From SG8-41 sp035259205 (GTDB taxonomy: Bacteria > Pseudomonadota > Gammaproteobacteria > Burkholderiales > SG8-41): a stretch of 64,000 bases of DNA. Made by a program: the position numbers and the translations under genes. Location of the stretch: positions 13,590-77,589 of the forward strand of contig DATFWO010000036.1 in NCBI GenBank assembly GCA_035259205.1, in the 5' to 3' direction. The notes beneath the pieces were generated by a model. That model made no database searches and had not been told where the DNA came from. It saw nothing but the letters and a program-made list of their open reading frames with translations. This document shows, piece after piece, positions 1 through 10,533 of the stretch (within the stretch, counting starts at the first letter, position 1; the number at the start of each line of letters is the position of its first letter).

Positions 1-482
1 TTGAGATGCGCTACCAGCGCGCCGAGCGCACGATCGGCGATGTAGCCGGGCACCTGCAGGCTGCCTATCCTCAGATGATCGAAGCCGGGAAGGCCCCCTG
101 TCTCGCGGAGCGCCGCGTCGACGTTGAGCCACGGGCCGAATGGATTGTGCCGGATCTCAAGGCTCCCCTGTACCGTCGCAACGCCGGGGTGCATTACGAC
201 GCGCGTCGATGCCTGGCGAAACTGATTGGCGGCGTAGTTGAGCGCGAGATCCACGTCCTGCTGCGAGGCGACGATGGTGCGCAGCGTGCCCGCTCTTGCC
301 TTGCGCGGGTCGTGCTTTTCGAGGATACGCTTCGCCCGCTCGATGTCGTCCGGTGAAATCTGGGCCCTGCGCGCGACGAGCGGCGCGTTCTGGAAGCACA
401 TCCAGACTGCGATGACTGCGCCAATCGGAAGCGCGATCACGACGAGCAGCAGGATCTTGAGCAGAAGTCTAATGGTGGGCAC
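1..482 (-). CDS. Membrane-anchored protein of unknown function (C-terminus beyond window)
   Basis: The frame is open from a GTG at 482 to the window edge, about 160 codons. An in-frame TAA lies about 10 codons upstream of that GTG, so GTG is the likely start. Residues 4-25 form one hydrophobic segment (RLLLKILLLVVIALPIGAV), consistent with an N-terminal anchor or uncleaved signal, followed by a soluble part with DIERAKRILEKHDPRKARAG and later HNPFGPWLNVDAALRE. I do not recognise the family. The overlapping frames on both strands here look like shadows because only this frame has an ordered hydrophobic N-terminus followed by a mixed soluble domain. The missing C-terminus prevents a better call. 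Confidence 0.6.
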   Translation of the reverse strand, partial: MPTIRLLLKILLLVVIALPIGAVIAVWMCFQNAPLVARRAQISPDDIERAKRILEKHDPRKARAGTLRTIVASQQDVDLALNYAANQFRQASTRVVMHPGVATVQGSLEIRHNPFGPWLNVDAALRETGGLPGFDHLRIGSLQVPGYIADRALGALVAHL

Positions 483-789
483 CCGAGCGCGGGCCGGCGC
501 ACGAGGTGCATCTTACCGCGGGGATCGTAGCCGGGAAGCGCAGTTCCGGGCGCCACCTATTGGAACCGTCACATAAGCATCATCCAACATTGATCATGCA
601 ATTGGCGCCGTGCCTTTGCCCCGCTGGTCCAAGGCGAGCTCTCCGCATACAATGTCTACTTTGGCAGAGGCCCGGTCATCAGCACTGCGGCAAGCCTGCA
701 TTCTGAACTTCGCCGCGCCGATGGCGTCGTAAACTCCGAGCCCGCTGCACCGGCTACATCGACCGAAAACCACCGATGACGAGGCGGCC
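483..789. other. Intergenic region between divergent genes
   Basis: These 307 bases separate the minus-strand gene ending at the left edge from the plus-strand metallopeptidase. A TACAAT at 648-653 with TGGTCC 17 nt upstream (625-630) is a possible but weak sigma-70 promoter for the metallopeptidase. No ORF with a convincing start was seen. Confidence 0.3.
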
Positions 790-1653
790 ATGCGACTGGA
801 AGACGAACGACTGAGCAGCAACGTGGAAGACCGGCGCGGCTCCAGCTCCGGTATGGCGATAGGCGGGCGCGGCATGAGCGTGGGCGCGGTCGTGCTGGTG
901 CTCGTTGCATCCTATTTCCTAGGGGTCGATCCCAGCGTTTTCCTGGGAGGAGGCTCCCAAATGTCGCAGGCGCCCGTGGACTCCGGCCCCGCGCCGCAAC
1001 CGCCGCAGAACGACGAGCTGGGGGTGTTCGTGTCACGAGTGCTGGCATCGACCGAGGACACGTGGGGCCAGGTTTTCAGCCAAGGCGGCAAGCAGTATTC
1101 GCCCCCCAAGCTCGTTCTGTTTACCGGCTCCTACCCGACGGCCTGCGGCATGGGCAATGCGGCGGCCGGACCGTTCTATTGTCCCGAGGACCGTAAGGTC
1201 TATATCGATCTGCGCTTTTATCAGTTGATGCGCGACCGTTTTCACGCGTCCGGAGATTTCGCGCAGGCGTACGTGATTGCGCATGAAGTCGGCCATCACG
1301 TCCAGAACTTGCTGGGCGTGATGGACCAGACGCAGGCCCGGCGCAGCCGCGCGTCCAAAGAAGAGAGCAACGCGATCTCGGTGCGGGTGGAGCTGCAGGC
1401 CGATTGTCTTGCGGGCGTATGGGCGAATCGCGCCAATCGCACCAAGCCCATCCTCGAGCCCGGCGATGTGGAGGAGGCCGTCACGGCGGCCACCGCCATC
1501 GGCGACGACACGCTCCAGAAGCAGGCGCAGGGGCATGCGGTGCCCGATTCCTTCACGCACGGCACCTCGGCGCAGCGCGTGCGCTGGCTGCGTCAAGGCC
1601 TGGAAACCGGCGACGTGAACTCGTGCGACACCTTCAGAGCGCGACAACTCTAG
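790..1653 (+). CDS. Neutral zinc metallopeptidase (YpfJ-like family)
   Basis: This is a 287-residue protein of the YpfJ/KPN_02809-like zinc metallopeptidase family. It has a short charged N-terminus, one membrane segment at about residues 28-46, a Pro/Gln-rich linker, and a catalytic domain. The HEVGHH motif (H165, E166, H169) supplies two zinc ligands and the catalytic base. The ELQADCLAGVW segment at 201-211 holds the usual third-ligand region. GAGG a few bases before the ATG supports the start. Substrate is unknown for this family. Length and domain order are normal. The catalytic part is predicted to sit outside the cytoplasmic membrane, anchored by the single helix. Confidence 0.9.
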   Translation: MRLEDERLSSNVEDRRGSSSGMAIGGRGMSVGAVVLVLVASYFLGVDPSVFLGGGSQMSQAPVDSGPAPQPPQNDELGVFVSRVLASTEDTWGQVFSQGGKQYSPPKLVLFTGSYPTACGMGNAAAGPFYCPEDRKVYIDLRFYQLMRDRFHASGDFAQAYVIAHEVGHHVQNLLGVMDQTQARRSRASKEESNAISVRVELQADCLAGVWANRANRTKPILEPGDVEEAVTAATAIGDDTLQKQAQGHAVPDSFTHGTSAQRVRWLRQGLETGDVNSCDTFRARQL

Positions 1654-1714
1654 GGCAGCCCTGAGTAGGACCGCTCCCGATCCCGCTCTCGGCGGAAAAC
1701 CTTTCGGCACGTTG

Positions 1715-2335
1715 CTAGGTAAAATCCAGGCGCGCGTCGCGCAGCACTCCGAACAGCTGGATTGGCTCGCGACGCGGCATTTCGAGCGGCGGCAGCTTCT
1801 CGGCTTCGAGTGGGAAGCCCAAGCTCGCAAGCGCGTCCATGACCGATTTCGAGAGCACGTACTCACCGGCGCGGGCGCGGTGCAGCAGACGCTCGGCGAT
1901 GCTCACGCTGTCGCCGATGATGACCGGCTGCCCCTGCATGATGCCGCCAGCGGAGCCGACCACCGCCTCACCGGCGTGCAATCCCATCGCCACCGCCGCG
2001 CGGATGCCGTAGCTGTGCTCCAGGGCCTCCTCGAAGCGGACGAACTCGCGCTGGATCTCCTGTGCCGCCGTCACCGCACGCTTTGCGCTGTCGTCCCCGG
2101 CAAAGGATGCCGCCATCGTATCGTTGAGCACGTTGCGCATACGGCCTTCCTGCCGGTCGACGGCGGCCCAAACCAGGGCAAAGAATTCGGAGACGCGCTC
2201 CAGCACCACTGAGGGTTCGAGTATCTCGGACGTGCGTGTGAATCCACGCGTCTCGGCGAACAGTATGACTACCCTCTTGCGCTCGGGCACAGCCAAGTCT
2301 GTTTTCGGCACGGCCACTTTAGAGCCCTCCAGCAT
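1715..2335 (-). CDS. Class III adenylate/guanylate cyclase-domain protein, possibly degenerate
   Basis: The 206-residue protein consists of one class III nucleotide cyclase catalytic domain without a sensor, receiver or membrane part. The fold is recognisable from RVVILFAETRGFT near the start, VLNDTMAASF in the middle and GDSVSIAERLL near the end. In active enzymes the first metal ligand is Asp in a FADIRGFT-type motif; here it is Glu. The second Asp is kept. The usual Asn in the VNxAxRL position is Ser. It may therefore be weakly active or a nucleotide-binding relic. The start is the only in-frame ATG and has no strong ribosome binding site. It lies downstream of recQ on the same strand. Confidence 0.75.
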   Translation of the reverse strand: MLEGSKVAVPKTDLAVPERKRVVILFAETRGFTRTSEILEPSVVLERVSEFFALVWAAVDRQEGRMRNVLNDTMAASFAGDDSAKRAVTAAQEIQREFVRFEEALEHSYGIRAAVAMGLHAGEAVVGSAGGIMQGQPVIIGDSVSIAERLLHRARAGEYVLSKSVMDALASLGFPLEAEKLPPLEMPRREPIQLFGVLRDARLDFT

Positions 2336-2442
2336 TCTTGTTGTCGGTCCGCTGCCACGCCCACTTTCCTCCCGGGCGCACAGTCAGCAATGAATAGTAT
2401 AGATCGGATGGGATCCTGTTTTCGTTATCGAGACAGGTAATA

Positions 2443-4283
<1,841 letters not shown>

Positions 4284-4287
<4 letters not shown>

Positions 4288-5261
4288 GAGGGCATGCGCA
4301 CCACGACCTTGCCGAGCTGGGCGTTGGTCTCGACGTAGGTCTTCGCTGCCGGCAGCTCGTCGAATGGAAACACCCGATCCACCAGGGGTGTAATGCGCCC
4401 CTCCGCGAAGCCGGGGAGCAGGTCGCGCACGAAATTCCGCATCGCCTCCGCGCGCCCGGCAGCGGAGAACATCGCGTTGGATACCCCATAGATCTGGAGC
4501 CGCTTGGTGTGCACGGCTTGCAGGTCGACCTCGGCCGTGAACTTGTCGTCGACGTAGCCGCAAATGGCCAACCGTCCCTGGTTGGCGAGCGAGCGCAGGC
4601 AATCGGGAAAGACGCTGGCTCCGATCAGATTGGCCGCGAGATTGACCCCCTTGCCGCCCGTCGCCTCGAGCACCTTGTCCGCGAAGCCGCCGCCGTTCGT
4701 CTCGATGCCGACGTCGAGACCAACACTCTTCAGCTTCTGCAGCTTTTCGGCGGAACGTGAGGTTCCGATCACCCTGACTCCGATGTATTTGCCCGCCTGC
4801 ACGCACATGACGCCGACTCCGGAGGCTGCGCCCGCGACGAGCAGCGTTTCCCCCGCCTTGAGCCTTCCATAGCTGCAGAGGATTTCGTAGGCGGTGACGG
4901 ATACGATCGGCACCGCGGCTGCCTGCTCCCAGGTGAGCCGCTCCGGAACGAGCGCCGCCTGGTCCGCGGACATCGCCACGAACTCCGCAAACGAGCCGCG
5001 CGCGCGCCCGAGGACGCGCTCCCCGGGACGGAACGCGGTGACGCCTTCACCGATCGCATGCACTTCCCCGGCGCAGTCGGCGCCCGCAGGGTGCGGCACG
5101 TCCGCGCTGTGCAGGCTGATACTCGCGAGGATTTCCCCGCGGTTGAGCGAGGCGGCGCGCACGCGCACCAGGATCTCGCCGCGCTTCGGTTGCGGCATCG
5201 GCGCCTGGCGCGACTCGAACACCGTTTTTCCGTTCACGGACTTGATGTAGCAGCACTTCAT
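4284..5261 (-). CDS. Zinc-independent MDR-family quinone oxidoreductase (NADPH:quinone reductase-like)
   Basis: The 325-residue protein belongs to the medium-chain dehydrogenase/reductase superfamily, quinone oxidoreductase branch. The N-terminal GroES-like domain carries VRVRAASLNRGEI and GADCAGEV. The Rossmann domain has the AASGVG nucleotide-binding loop near residue 140, followed by GTSRSAEKLQKL. I see no structural-zinc Cys cluster, as expected for this branch. The start at 5261 fits the family; a longer open frame upstream is non-coding in character. It is probably a soluble NADPH-dependent reductase of quinones or enones. It precedes recQ with a 4-nt stop/start overlap, though no functional link between the two is obvious. 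Confidence 0.88.
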
Positions 5262-5398
5262 ATCGGCGGATAAGGTTGTAAGTGATCGGTGTAGTTTCGC
5301 CAGGCGGCTATCGTAGACTGTAGCGCCACCATCGGCAACGCGAATCCTGTGCCATCCGGTAAACTCGGATAAGCCCGAGCTATCCGCAGCCTGCTCAT

Positions 5399-6781
5399 AT
5401 GGGAAAAGACATGAATGCCTCGCGCGCCGGGATTTCTCCGGAAATGCGGAAACTGAGTGCCTGGATCGCAGGGGCCATCGGGAAGCCCCTGCCTCCGCAG
5501 ATCCTGGAGCGCGCGAAAGTGCACCTCGTCGATACCTTCGCCGCAATGGTTTCCGGCTCGCGCCTGCTCCCGGGCAGGAAAGCCATAGCCTACGTGAAAG
5601 CACGCGGCGGCAATCCCGAGGCGAGCGTCATCGGCACCCGCATCCTCACTTCGATACCCAACGCGGTCCTCGCCAATGCCATGCTGGCGCACGCCGATGA
5701 GACCGACGACACCCATCCGCCTTCGCGCACCCACCCGGGCTCCGGCGTAATCCCGGCAGCACTCGCCATCGCCGAGCGTGACAGGCTGCCGGGGCAAGCC
5801 GTGCTGCGTGCGATCGTGCTGGGGTACGACGTCTGCGCACGCATGCTGCTCGCCATCGACGAGTTGCATTTCCGGCGCACCGGGCATCACCCGAGCGCAT
5901 TCGGACGTGTTTTCGGCGCGGCAGCCGCTGCGGGCGCGCTGCTCGGGCTGAACGCACGAGAGACGCGCTATTTGCTGTCCTATGCCTCGCAACAGGCGGC
6001 GGGCCTGTCTACCGTGTATCGGGACGCCCAGCACATAGAGAAAGCTTCCCTGTCGGGCATGCCGGCCCACAATGGCGTCGTGGCCGCGCTCATGGTGGCC
6101 GATGGCTTTACCGGGGTCGATGACGTGTTCTCGGGCGAGCGCAGTTTCTTCTATTCGTTCGCTCCCGAGGCTGACCGCAAGCAATTGACGCGAGGACTGG
6201 GCAGCGAGTTCGAGATCTTGCGCTGTGGCATCAAGCGCTGGTCGGCCGGAGGGCCGATCCAGGGTCCGCTGCACGTGCTGCGCGACCTGATGCACCAACA
6301 CGCGTTCAAGCCCGCCGACGTCGAAAAGCTCGTCGCGCGGATGCCCGAAAAGGACCTCCACAGCGTCAACAACCGCGATATGCCCGACATCTGCGTTCAG
6401 CACCTGCTTGCTGTGATGCTGCTGGACGGCACGGTAACCTTCAAGTCGGCGCACGACTATGGCCGCATGAACAATCCGAAGGTCCTGGCACTGCGTCGGC
6501 GCGTGCAGGCAGTGGGCGACCCGGCGTTGAACGATGCGCTGCGCCGCTGGCGTTGCGTGATGGAAATCACCCTGAAAGACGGGCGCACGCTGACTCACCG
6601 GACGATGGCCGCCAAAGGCACCTCGGAGGATCCGCTGACGCCCGAGGAAGAGGAGGAAAAGGCGCTCGACCTGATCGTGCCGGTGCTGGGCAGGCGCCGC
6701 GCGCAGGCGCTGATGGCGGCGCTGTGGAATTTCGAGCGTATCAAGGACGTCCGCTCGCTGCGCAGGCTCATCACGATCTGA
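5399..6781 (+). CDS. MmgE/PrpD family protein
   Basis: A 460-residue member of the MmgE/PrpD superfamily, which includes 2-methylcitrate dehydratase and related hydro-lyases. Typical segments are HLVDTFAAMVSGS near the N-terminus, ANAMLAHADETDD, GYDVCARMLLA and QAAGLSTVYRDAQHIEKA. The IPNAVLANAMLAHADETDD block aligns with the conserved active-site region. An alternative ATG at 5411 is possible. The gene is followed after only 37 nt by a Bug receptor, suggesting an operon in which the receptor captures the organic acid that the enzyme or its pathway handles. Substrate cannot be assigned from sequence. Confidence 0.88.
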   Translation: MGKDMNASRAGISPEMRKLSAWIAGAIGKPLPPQILERAKVHLVDTFAAMVSGSRLLPGRKAIAYVKARGGNPEASVIGTRILTSIPNAVLANAMLAHADETDDTHPPSRTHPGSGVIPAALAIAERDRLPGQAVLRAIVLGYDVCARMLLAIDELHFRRTGHHPSAFGRVFGAAAAAGALLGLNARETRYLLSYASQQAAGLSTVYRDAQHIEKASLSGMPAHNGVVAALMVADGFTGVDDVFSGERSFFYSFAPEADRKQLTRGLGSEFEILRCGIKRWSAGGPIQGPLHVLRDLMHQHAFKPADVEKLVARMPEKDLHSVNNRDMPDICVQHLLAVMLLDGTVTFKSAHDYGRMNNPKVLALRRRVQAVGDPALNDALRRWRCVMEITLKDGRTLTHRTMAAKGTSEDPLTPEEEEEKALDLIVPVLGRRRAQALMAALWNFERIKDVRSLRRLITI

Positions 6782-6818
6782 CAGGATTACGTTTCCGGAT
6801 AGAGCCGCCGGAGTAGCG

Positions 6819-7787
6819 ATGCAAAAACGACGCCTCATTGCATGGATGTTCGCCGCAGGGACGGTCATTCCCGGTACGGATGCGGTCGTCGCCCAGAACT
6901 ATCCGAGCAAGCCCGTGCGCATCGTGACGGCGGCCGCCGGTGGCAGTCCCGATTTCGTGTCGCGCATGATCGCGCAGGGCATCTCCGGTCCGCTGGGCCA
7001 GCAGGTGATCGTGGACAACCGATCGAGCGGCATCATACCGGCCGAGATCGTGGCGAGGGCGCCGCCCGACGGCTACACGTTGCTGGTTACGAGCAACGTC
7101 CTGTGGATCGTGACCTTGATGCAGAAAACGCCCTACGATCCGGTGAAGGATTTTTCACCGATCTCGCTAACGAACCAGGCGCCTGCCGTGCTCGTCGTGC
7201 ATCCTTCCGTGCCGGCGAAATCCGTGAGAGAGCTGATCGCGCTCGCCAGAAGCAGGCCGGGCGAGCTCAACTATTCCTCGTCCACGAATGGAACGGCATC
7301 CCATCTCGCCGGGGAGTTGTTCAAGACGATGGCCGGCGTCGACATCGTGCGCATTGCCTACAAGGGCGCGGGGCTCGCGATCAACGACCTCATCAGCGGG
7401 CAGGTGCAGCTCACCTTCGTAACGGCGACATCGGTCATGCCGCACGTCAAGTCGGGGCGGTTGCGTGCGCTGGCGGTCACGAGCGCCAGGCCATTCGCGC
7501 TGTTTCCCGAGTTACCTACCGTGGCGGACTCGGGTATCCCGGGGTACGAGGCCACATCGGTGGGTTGCGTGCTGGCGCCTGCGAGAACCTCCGAAGCCAT
7601 CATCCAGCGCCTGCATCAGGAGATCGTACGATTCCTCAGCACGAACGAGACCAGGGAAAAGTTTTTCAGTTCCGGCTCGGAAGTCGTTGGCGGTACCCCT
7701 GAGCATCTTGCCGCCGCGATGAAATCCGAAATGGCCAGGATGGACAAAGTCATCAGGAACGCCGGCATACTGGAGGCCAAGGACTAG
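6819..7787 (+). CDS. Bug/TctC-family periplasmic solute receptor
   Basis: A 322-residue tripartite tricarboxylate transporter receptor with an N-terminal signal ending about VVAQ. Family landmarks are YPSKPVRIVTAAAGG, VDNRSSG, APPDGYTLL, YDPVKDFSPIS, KSVRELIALARSRPGELNYSS (in two parts), and VMPHVKSGRLRALAV. The usual PGGxxD ligand loop is AGGSPDF. It lies directly behind an MmgE/PrpD gene and is closest in sequence to the Bug gene at 16041-16997, which also sits beside an MmgE/PrpD gene. The SNVLWIVTLMQ and NSTWTLPLMQ segments of these two are not found in the other Bug proteins here. No TctA or TctB partner is nearby. Confidence 0.93.
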   Translation: MQKRRLIAWMFAAGTVIPGTDAVVAQNYPSKPVRIVTAAAGGSPDFVSRMIAQGISGPLGQQVIVDNRSSGIIPAEIVARAPPDGYTLLVTSNVLWIVTLMQKTPYDPVKDFSPISLTNQAPAVLVVHPSVPAKSVRELIALARSRPGELNYSSSTNGTASHLAGELFKTMAGVDIVRIAYKGAGLAINDLISGQVQLTFVTATSVMPHVKSGRLRALAVTSARPFALFPELPTVADSGIPGYEATSVGCVLAPARTSEAIIQRLHQEIVRFLSTNETREKFFSSGSEVVGGTPEHLAAAMKSEMARMDKVIRNAGILEAKD

Positions 7788-7795
7788 GTTCTACG

Positions 7796-8382
7796 TCACT
7801 CCGGCTTGATACCCGCCGCCTTGATGATTCTGCCCCACCTCTCCGTTTCGGTCTTGATGAGCCTGGCGAACTCTTCCGGCGTGCTCGTCGTGAGCTCGGC
7901 GCCATCCGCCTCGATACGCCTGCGCGTATCGGGGGTATTGAGGCCTTTCGTCAACGCGGAATTGAGCCGTATGGAACGTGGATCATCCTGACCTTGGTCA
8001 GCGACTGGAACAGCTCTCCGGCCAGATGGGCGGGGCCGCCAGAGCCCGAGGATGAATAATTCAGCTTGCCGGGCCGCGATCGACACAGCGCGATGAATTC
8101 CGGCACCGTGCGCGCCGGAACGGCGGGATGCAGGACCAGCACATACGAGGTGTATCCGACCAGGGTGATGGGGACGAAATCGCGCTGGACGTCGTACGGC
8201 AGCGACGTGTAGACAGCCGGGGCCGTGATCATGACGGTGCTGCCCGCCATCAGGAGCGTATGACCGTCCGGCGGGGAATGCGCGACGATCTCGGCGCCGA
8301 TCCTGCCCGCAGCGCCGCCTCGATTGTCGACGATCGCCTGCTGCTTGAACGCCTCCGTCAACTTCTGCGCGATGAGACGATA
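7796..8382 (-). pseudogene. Decayed Bug/TctC receptor gene
   Basis: Two frames together give a shortened Bug protein. One frame (8382 down to about 7976) reads QKLTEAFKQQAIVDNRGG through PPDGHTLL to KVRMIHVPY and then hits a stop. A second frame continues with LNSALTKGLNTPDTRRR and the C-terminal GRIIKAAGIKPE, ending at 7796. Compared with intact neighbours it lacks the signal peptide and first strand, which are preceded by a stop, and about 95 central residues between the HVPYKG block and the C-terminal helices. The internal deletion also shifts the frame. It is a relic of the same family as the gene just upstream, in the opposite orientation. Confidence 0.85.
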
Positions 8383-8422
8383 TCAGGGGGAACGTCCTGG
8401 CTAGAGGCCGGAGCGGCTCCAT

Positions 8423-10339
8423 TCACCTGGCGAGGCCTATCACCGCAGGTAGAAAGCTCACGCGCCTGATCTCGCCGAGACGGTTGCCAGCGAGCTCGCC
8501 TTCGACGATTTCGTAGCCCATCAATGCGAATACCCGGCTGCCGGCAAAGATGGGTCGTGAGTTGCCATACCAATCGACGCACGAGGCACGGCAGCCGTCG
8601 TTCGTGCTCGCATCGGAGCGCGATTCGAGCGCGCCGAGCTCGCTCAAACGCAGCGACCGGTTGCGCAGGAACAGCACCGCCGCGGATTCGTGCCGCAGTT
8701 GCCGCGCAGCAGCGCGGTTGCCGCCGATGATGGGCAGCCCGACGTAGCCGGCGCTGTCGCTCTCGGGTTTATAGTAGAAACCGTGGCTGCGCGTCTCGCC
8801 CTGCGCCGCATCCCGGCGCGTGTACCGGTCTTCCGCCGCAGGCACGCCCGCAAGCCGGACGCTGGTGAAGTGGAGGTCCTGGCCGTCGCTGCCGACCGCT
8901 ACCGCGTCGGCGCCTAATGCTTCGATGCGATCCACGCCGTGTGCAAGCGGCACTTCATGCGCCCTGGCGTCGCCCGCGTAGCGCACCGCGTAGAGCTGCG
9001 AATAAAGCGTGCGCTGCGCCCGGTTCCACCCGGCACCCGCGCCGTAGAGCAGATAATCTCCAACGTAGCGGTTCTGCACGGCGTAGCCTTTCGGCCCCGG
9101 CAATGCCTTGTAGCTCGCTACCGGAGCGCTCGACTTGCCGTCGCCAAATATCGCAACTGGCACCCGCAACAGCGCGAAATCGCCTGAATTGATCTCCGCA
9201 GCCCACATGCCGTCTCCCCTGCCGTTGGACCGGATGAGCACGTTGAGATGGCCGTCGTCTCCTTCCAGAAAAGAAAACTGATCGATCGGACTGCCCGCGA
9301 CCTTGAGCGCGGTCGGCGCGCTGCCGTCGAGGGGTATGCGGAATACCGCTGAAGCCGGAGTGGTCGCCGACTGCGCACGCCGGCCCTGGGTCGTCCACAC
9401 GTACACCGATCCGCCCGAGACGTAGAACACCCGGCCCGGCGCCCCGAGGACGGCGGTGCTTGCGCAATCGACCTCGGCGCGCGCGAGATCGCACACGGTG
9501 ACCGTGTGCAGCGCGACGCCCTGGTACGGATCGAGCTCGTCCTCGGTCCGGTAGATCCGCGTCGCAGGCGCAATGCGCTTGAAGTCGGCGGCCGTGCCTC
9601 CAGCGCGCCACCGGCGCATCGCGGGAAACGACGACCACGGCTCGCCGCCCCGCGGGTTGAGCTGCAGCGGCGTGTAGAACACGAGCTTGCTCCCGATCAG
9701 CCGGCTCGCGTAGTTGCGCGAAGAGTAGTAGTCGTTCGATCGCAGGTGATAGGTCGCGCGGTAACTCAGCCTCCCTGTAGGCGAGATCTCGAACAGCCCC
9801 ACCTCTGTGCCACCGCGCGCGTAGCTGTAGCCGATCACCGCGATGGTGTTGTCCGAGATCAGCATCTCGTCGTACCAGGCGCCGCCGGGATCGATGCCGC
9901 TGCCATAGGCATCCGCGACCGAAACGGGTTTGAGATCCCCTTCGCGGATGCTCACGGTGAAGAGCCGGCCGCGCCGCAGAATGACGAGGTAGTCGCCGTG
10001 CCGCTTGACGATGCCGCCCTCGTCGACCCCGGCGTGCTGGACGTTGGTTATGGAGTCCGCGACAGAACCTGCCTGCTCGGCCATCTTGGCTGCCGGCTCG
10101 GCCTTCGAGAGGGCGCTCATGCCCGGTGGCGGCGGACTTGCCGGCGCCTGCCTGAGGCGTTCCGTGTCGACCCGGAGCCGGTACTCCTCGGCCCAGCGCT
10201 CGAACAGGTCCGAAATCTCCTGGTCGCTCGCAAACGCCTGCAGTGTCTTGCGCGGCGCGGCGTGCGCAAGCTGCGCGCCGGCAAAGGTAAGGACGGCAAG
10301 AGCGAATACAAGCACGATCCGCAAGCTCCTGTTGGTCAT
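8423..10339 (-). CDS. Secreted beta-propeller domain protein
   Basis: A 638-residue exported protein with a signal peptide (MTNRSLRIVLVFALAVLTFA, cleaved near AHA-APRK). It resembles the Beta_propel family (secreted proteins with a C-terminal beta-propeller). The family-type segment NVQHAGVDEGGIVKRHGDYLVILRRGRL is recognisable in pieces: VDEGGIVK followed by DYLVILRRG. Later blades contain repeated VFRIPLDG, YAVQNRYVGDYLLYG and LHFTSVRL segments. The start at 10339 is chosen over 10354 because AGGAG lies about 6 nt before the second ATG. Function in the family is unknown; a periplasmic or surface role is likely. The gene diverges from the UGSC fusion gene. Confidence 0.8.
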   Translation of the reverse strand: MTNRSLRIVLVFALAVLTFAGAQLAHAAPRKTLQAFASDQEISDLFERWAEEYRLRVDTERLRQAPASPPPPGMSALSKAEPAAKMAEQAGSVADSITNVQHAGVDEGGIVKRHGDYLVILRRGRLFTVSIREGDLKPVSVADAYGSGIDPGGAWYDEMLISDNTIAVIGYSYARGGTEVGLFEISPTGRLSYRATYHLRSNDYYSSRNYASRLIGSKLVFYTPLQLNPRGGEPWSSFPAMRRWRAGGTAADFKRIAPATRIYRTEDELDPYQGVALHTVTVCDLARAEVDCASTAVLGAPGRVFYVSGGSVYVWTTQGRRAQSATTPASAVFRIPLDGSAPTALKVAGSPIDQFSFLEGDDGHLNVLIRSNGRGDGMWAAEINSGDFALLRVPVAIFGDGKSSAPVASYKALPGPKGYAVQNRYVGDYLLYGAGAGWNRAQRTLYSQLYAVRYAGDARAHEVPLAHGVDRIEALGADAVAVGSDGQDLHFTSVRLAGVPAAEDRYTRRDAAQGETRSHGFYYKPESDSAGYVGLPIIGGNRAAARQLRHESAAVLFLRNRSLRLSELGALESRSDASTNDGCRASCVDWYGNSRPIFAGSRVFALMGYEIVEGELAGNRLGEIRRVSFLPAVIGLAR

Positions 10340-10447
10340 GGCAAAGCTCCTCATTGTTATCGACAGAGCCGAGGCGGCCGGCCCATCCGCCGCTCACGCT
10401 CGATGCCTATTAACGATGGGCGAGCCAGGATGGGGTTAGGTGCGGGA

Positions 10448-10490
10448 AGGATGAAGGAGGAGGGATGAGGGATGAGGGATCACGAGAAAT
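10448..10490. repeat. GGGATGA-type short tandem word repeat
   Basis: Several imperfect 7-nt units (GGATGAA, GGGATGA) lie in the gap between the divergent propeller and UGSC fusion genes. Related arrays occur near 30885, 37028, 43233 and 50367. Confidence 0.7.
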
Positions 10491-10533
10491 GGTAGAGTGG
10501 ACCGAAAGCTGGTTAGAACCTAGGAGCAGATAG

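Noticed and set aside
4288..4806. N-terminal extension of RecQ
   Set aside because: The extra residues are an out-of-frame reading of the oxidoreductase; RecQ starts at 4287 by length and ATGA coupling.
5258..6868. 536-residue open frame on the minus strand
   Set aside because: It is antisense to the MmgE/PrpD gene, which has clear family motifs.
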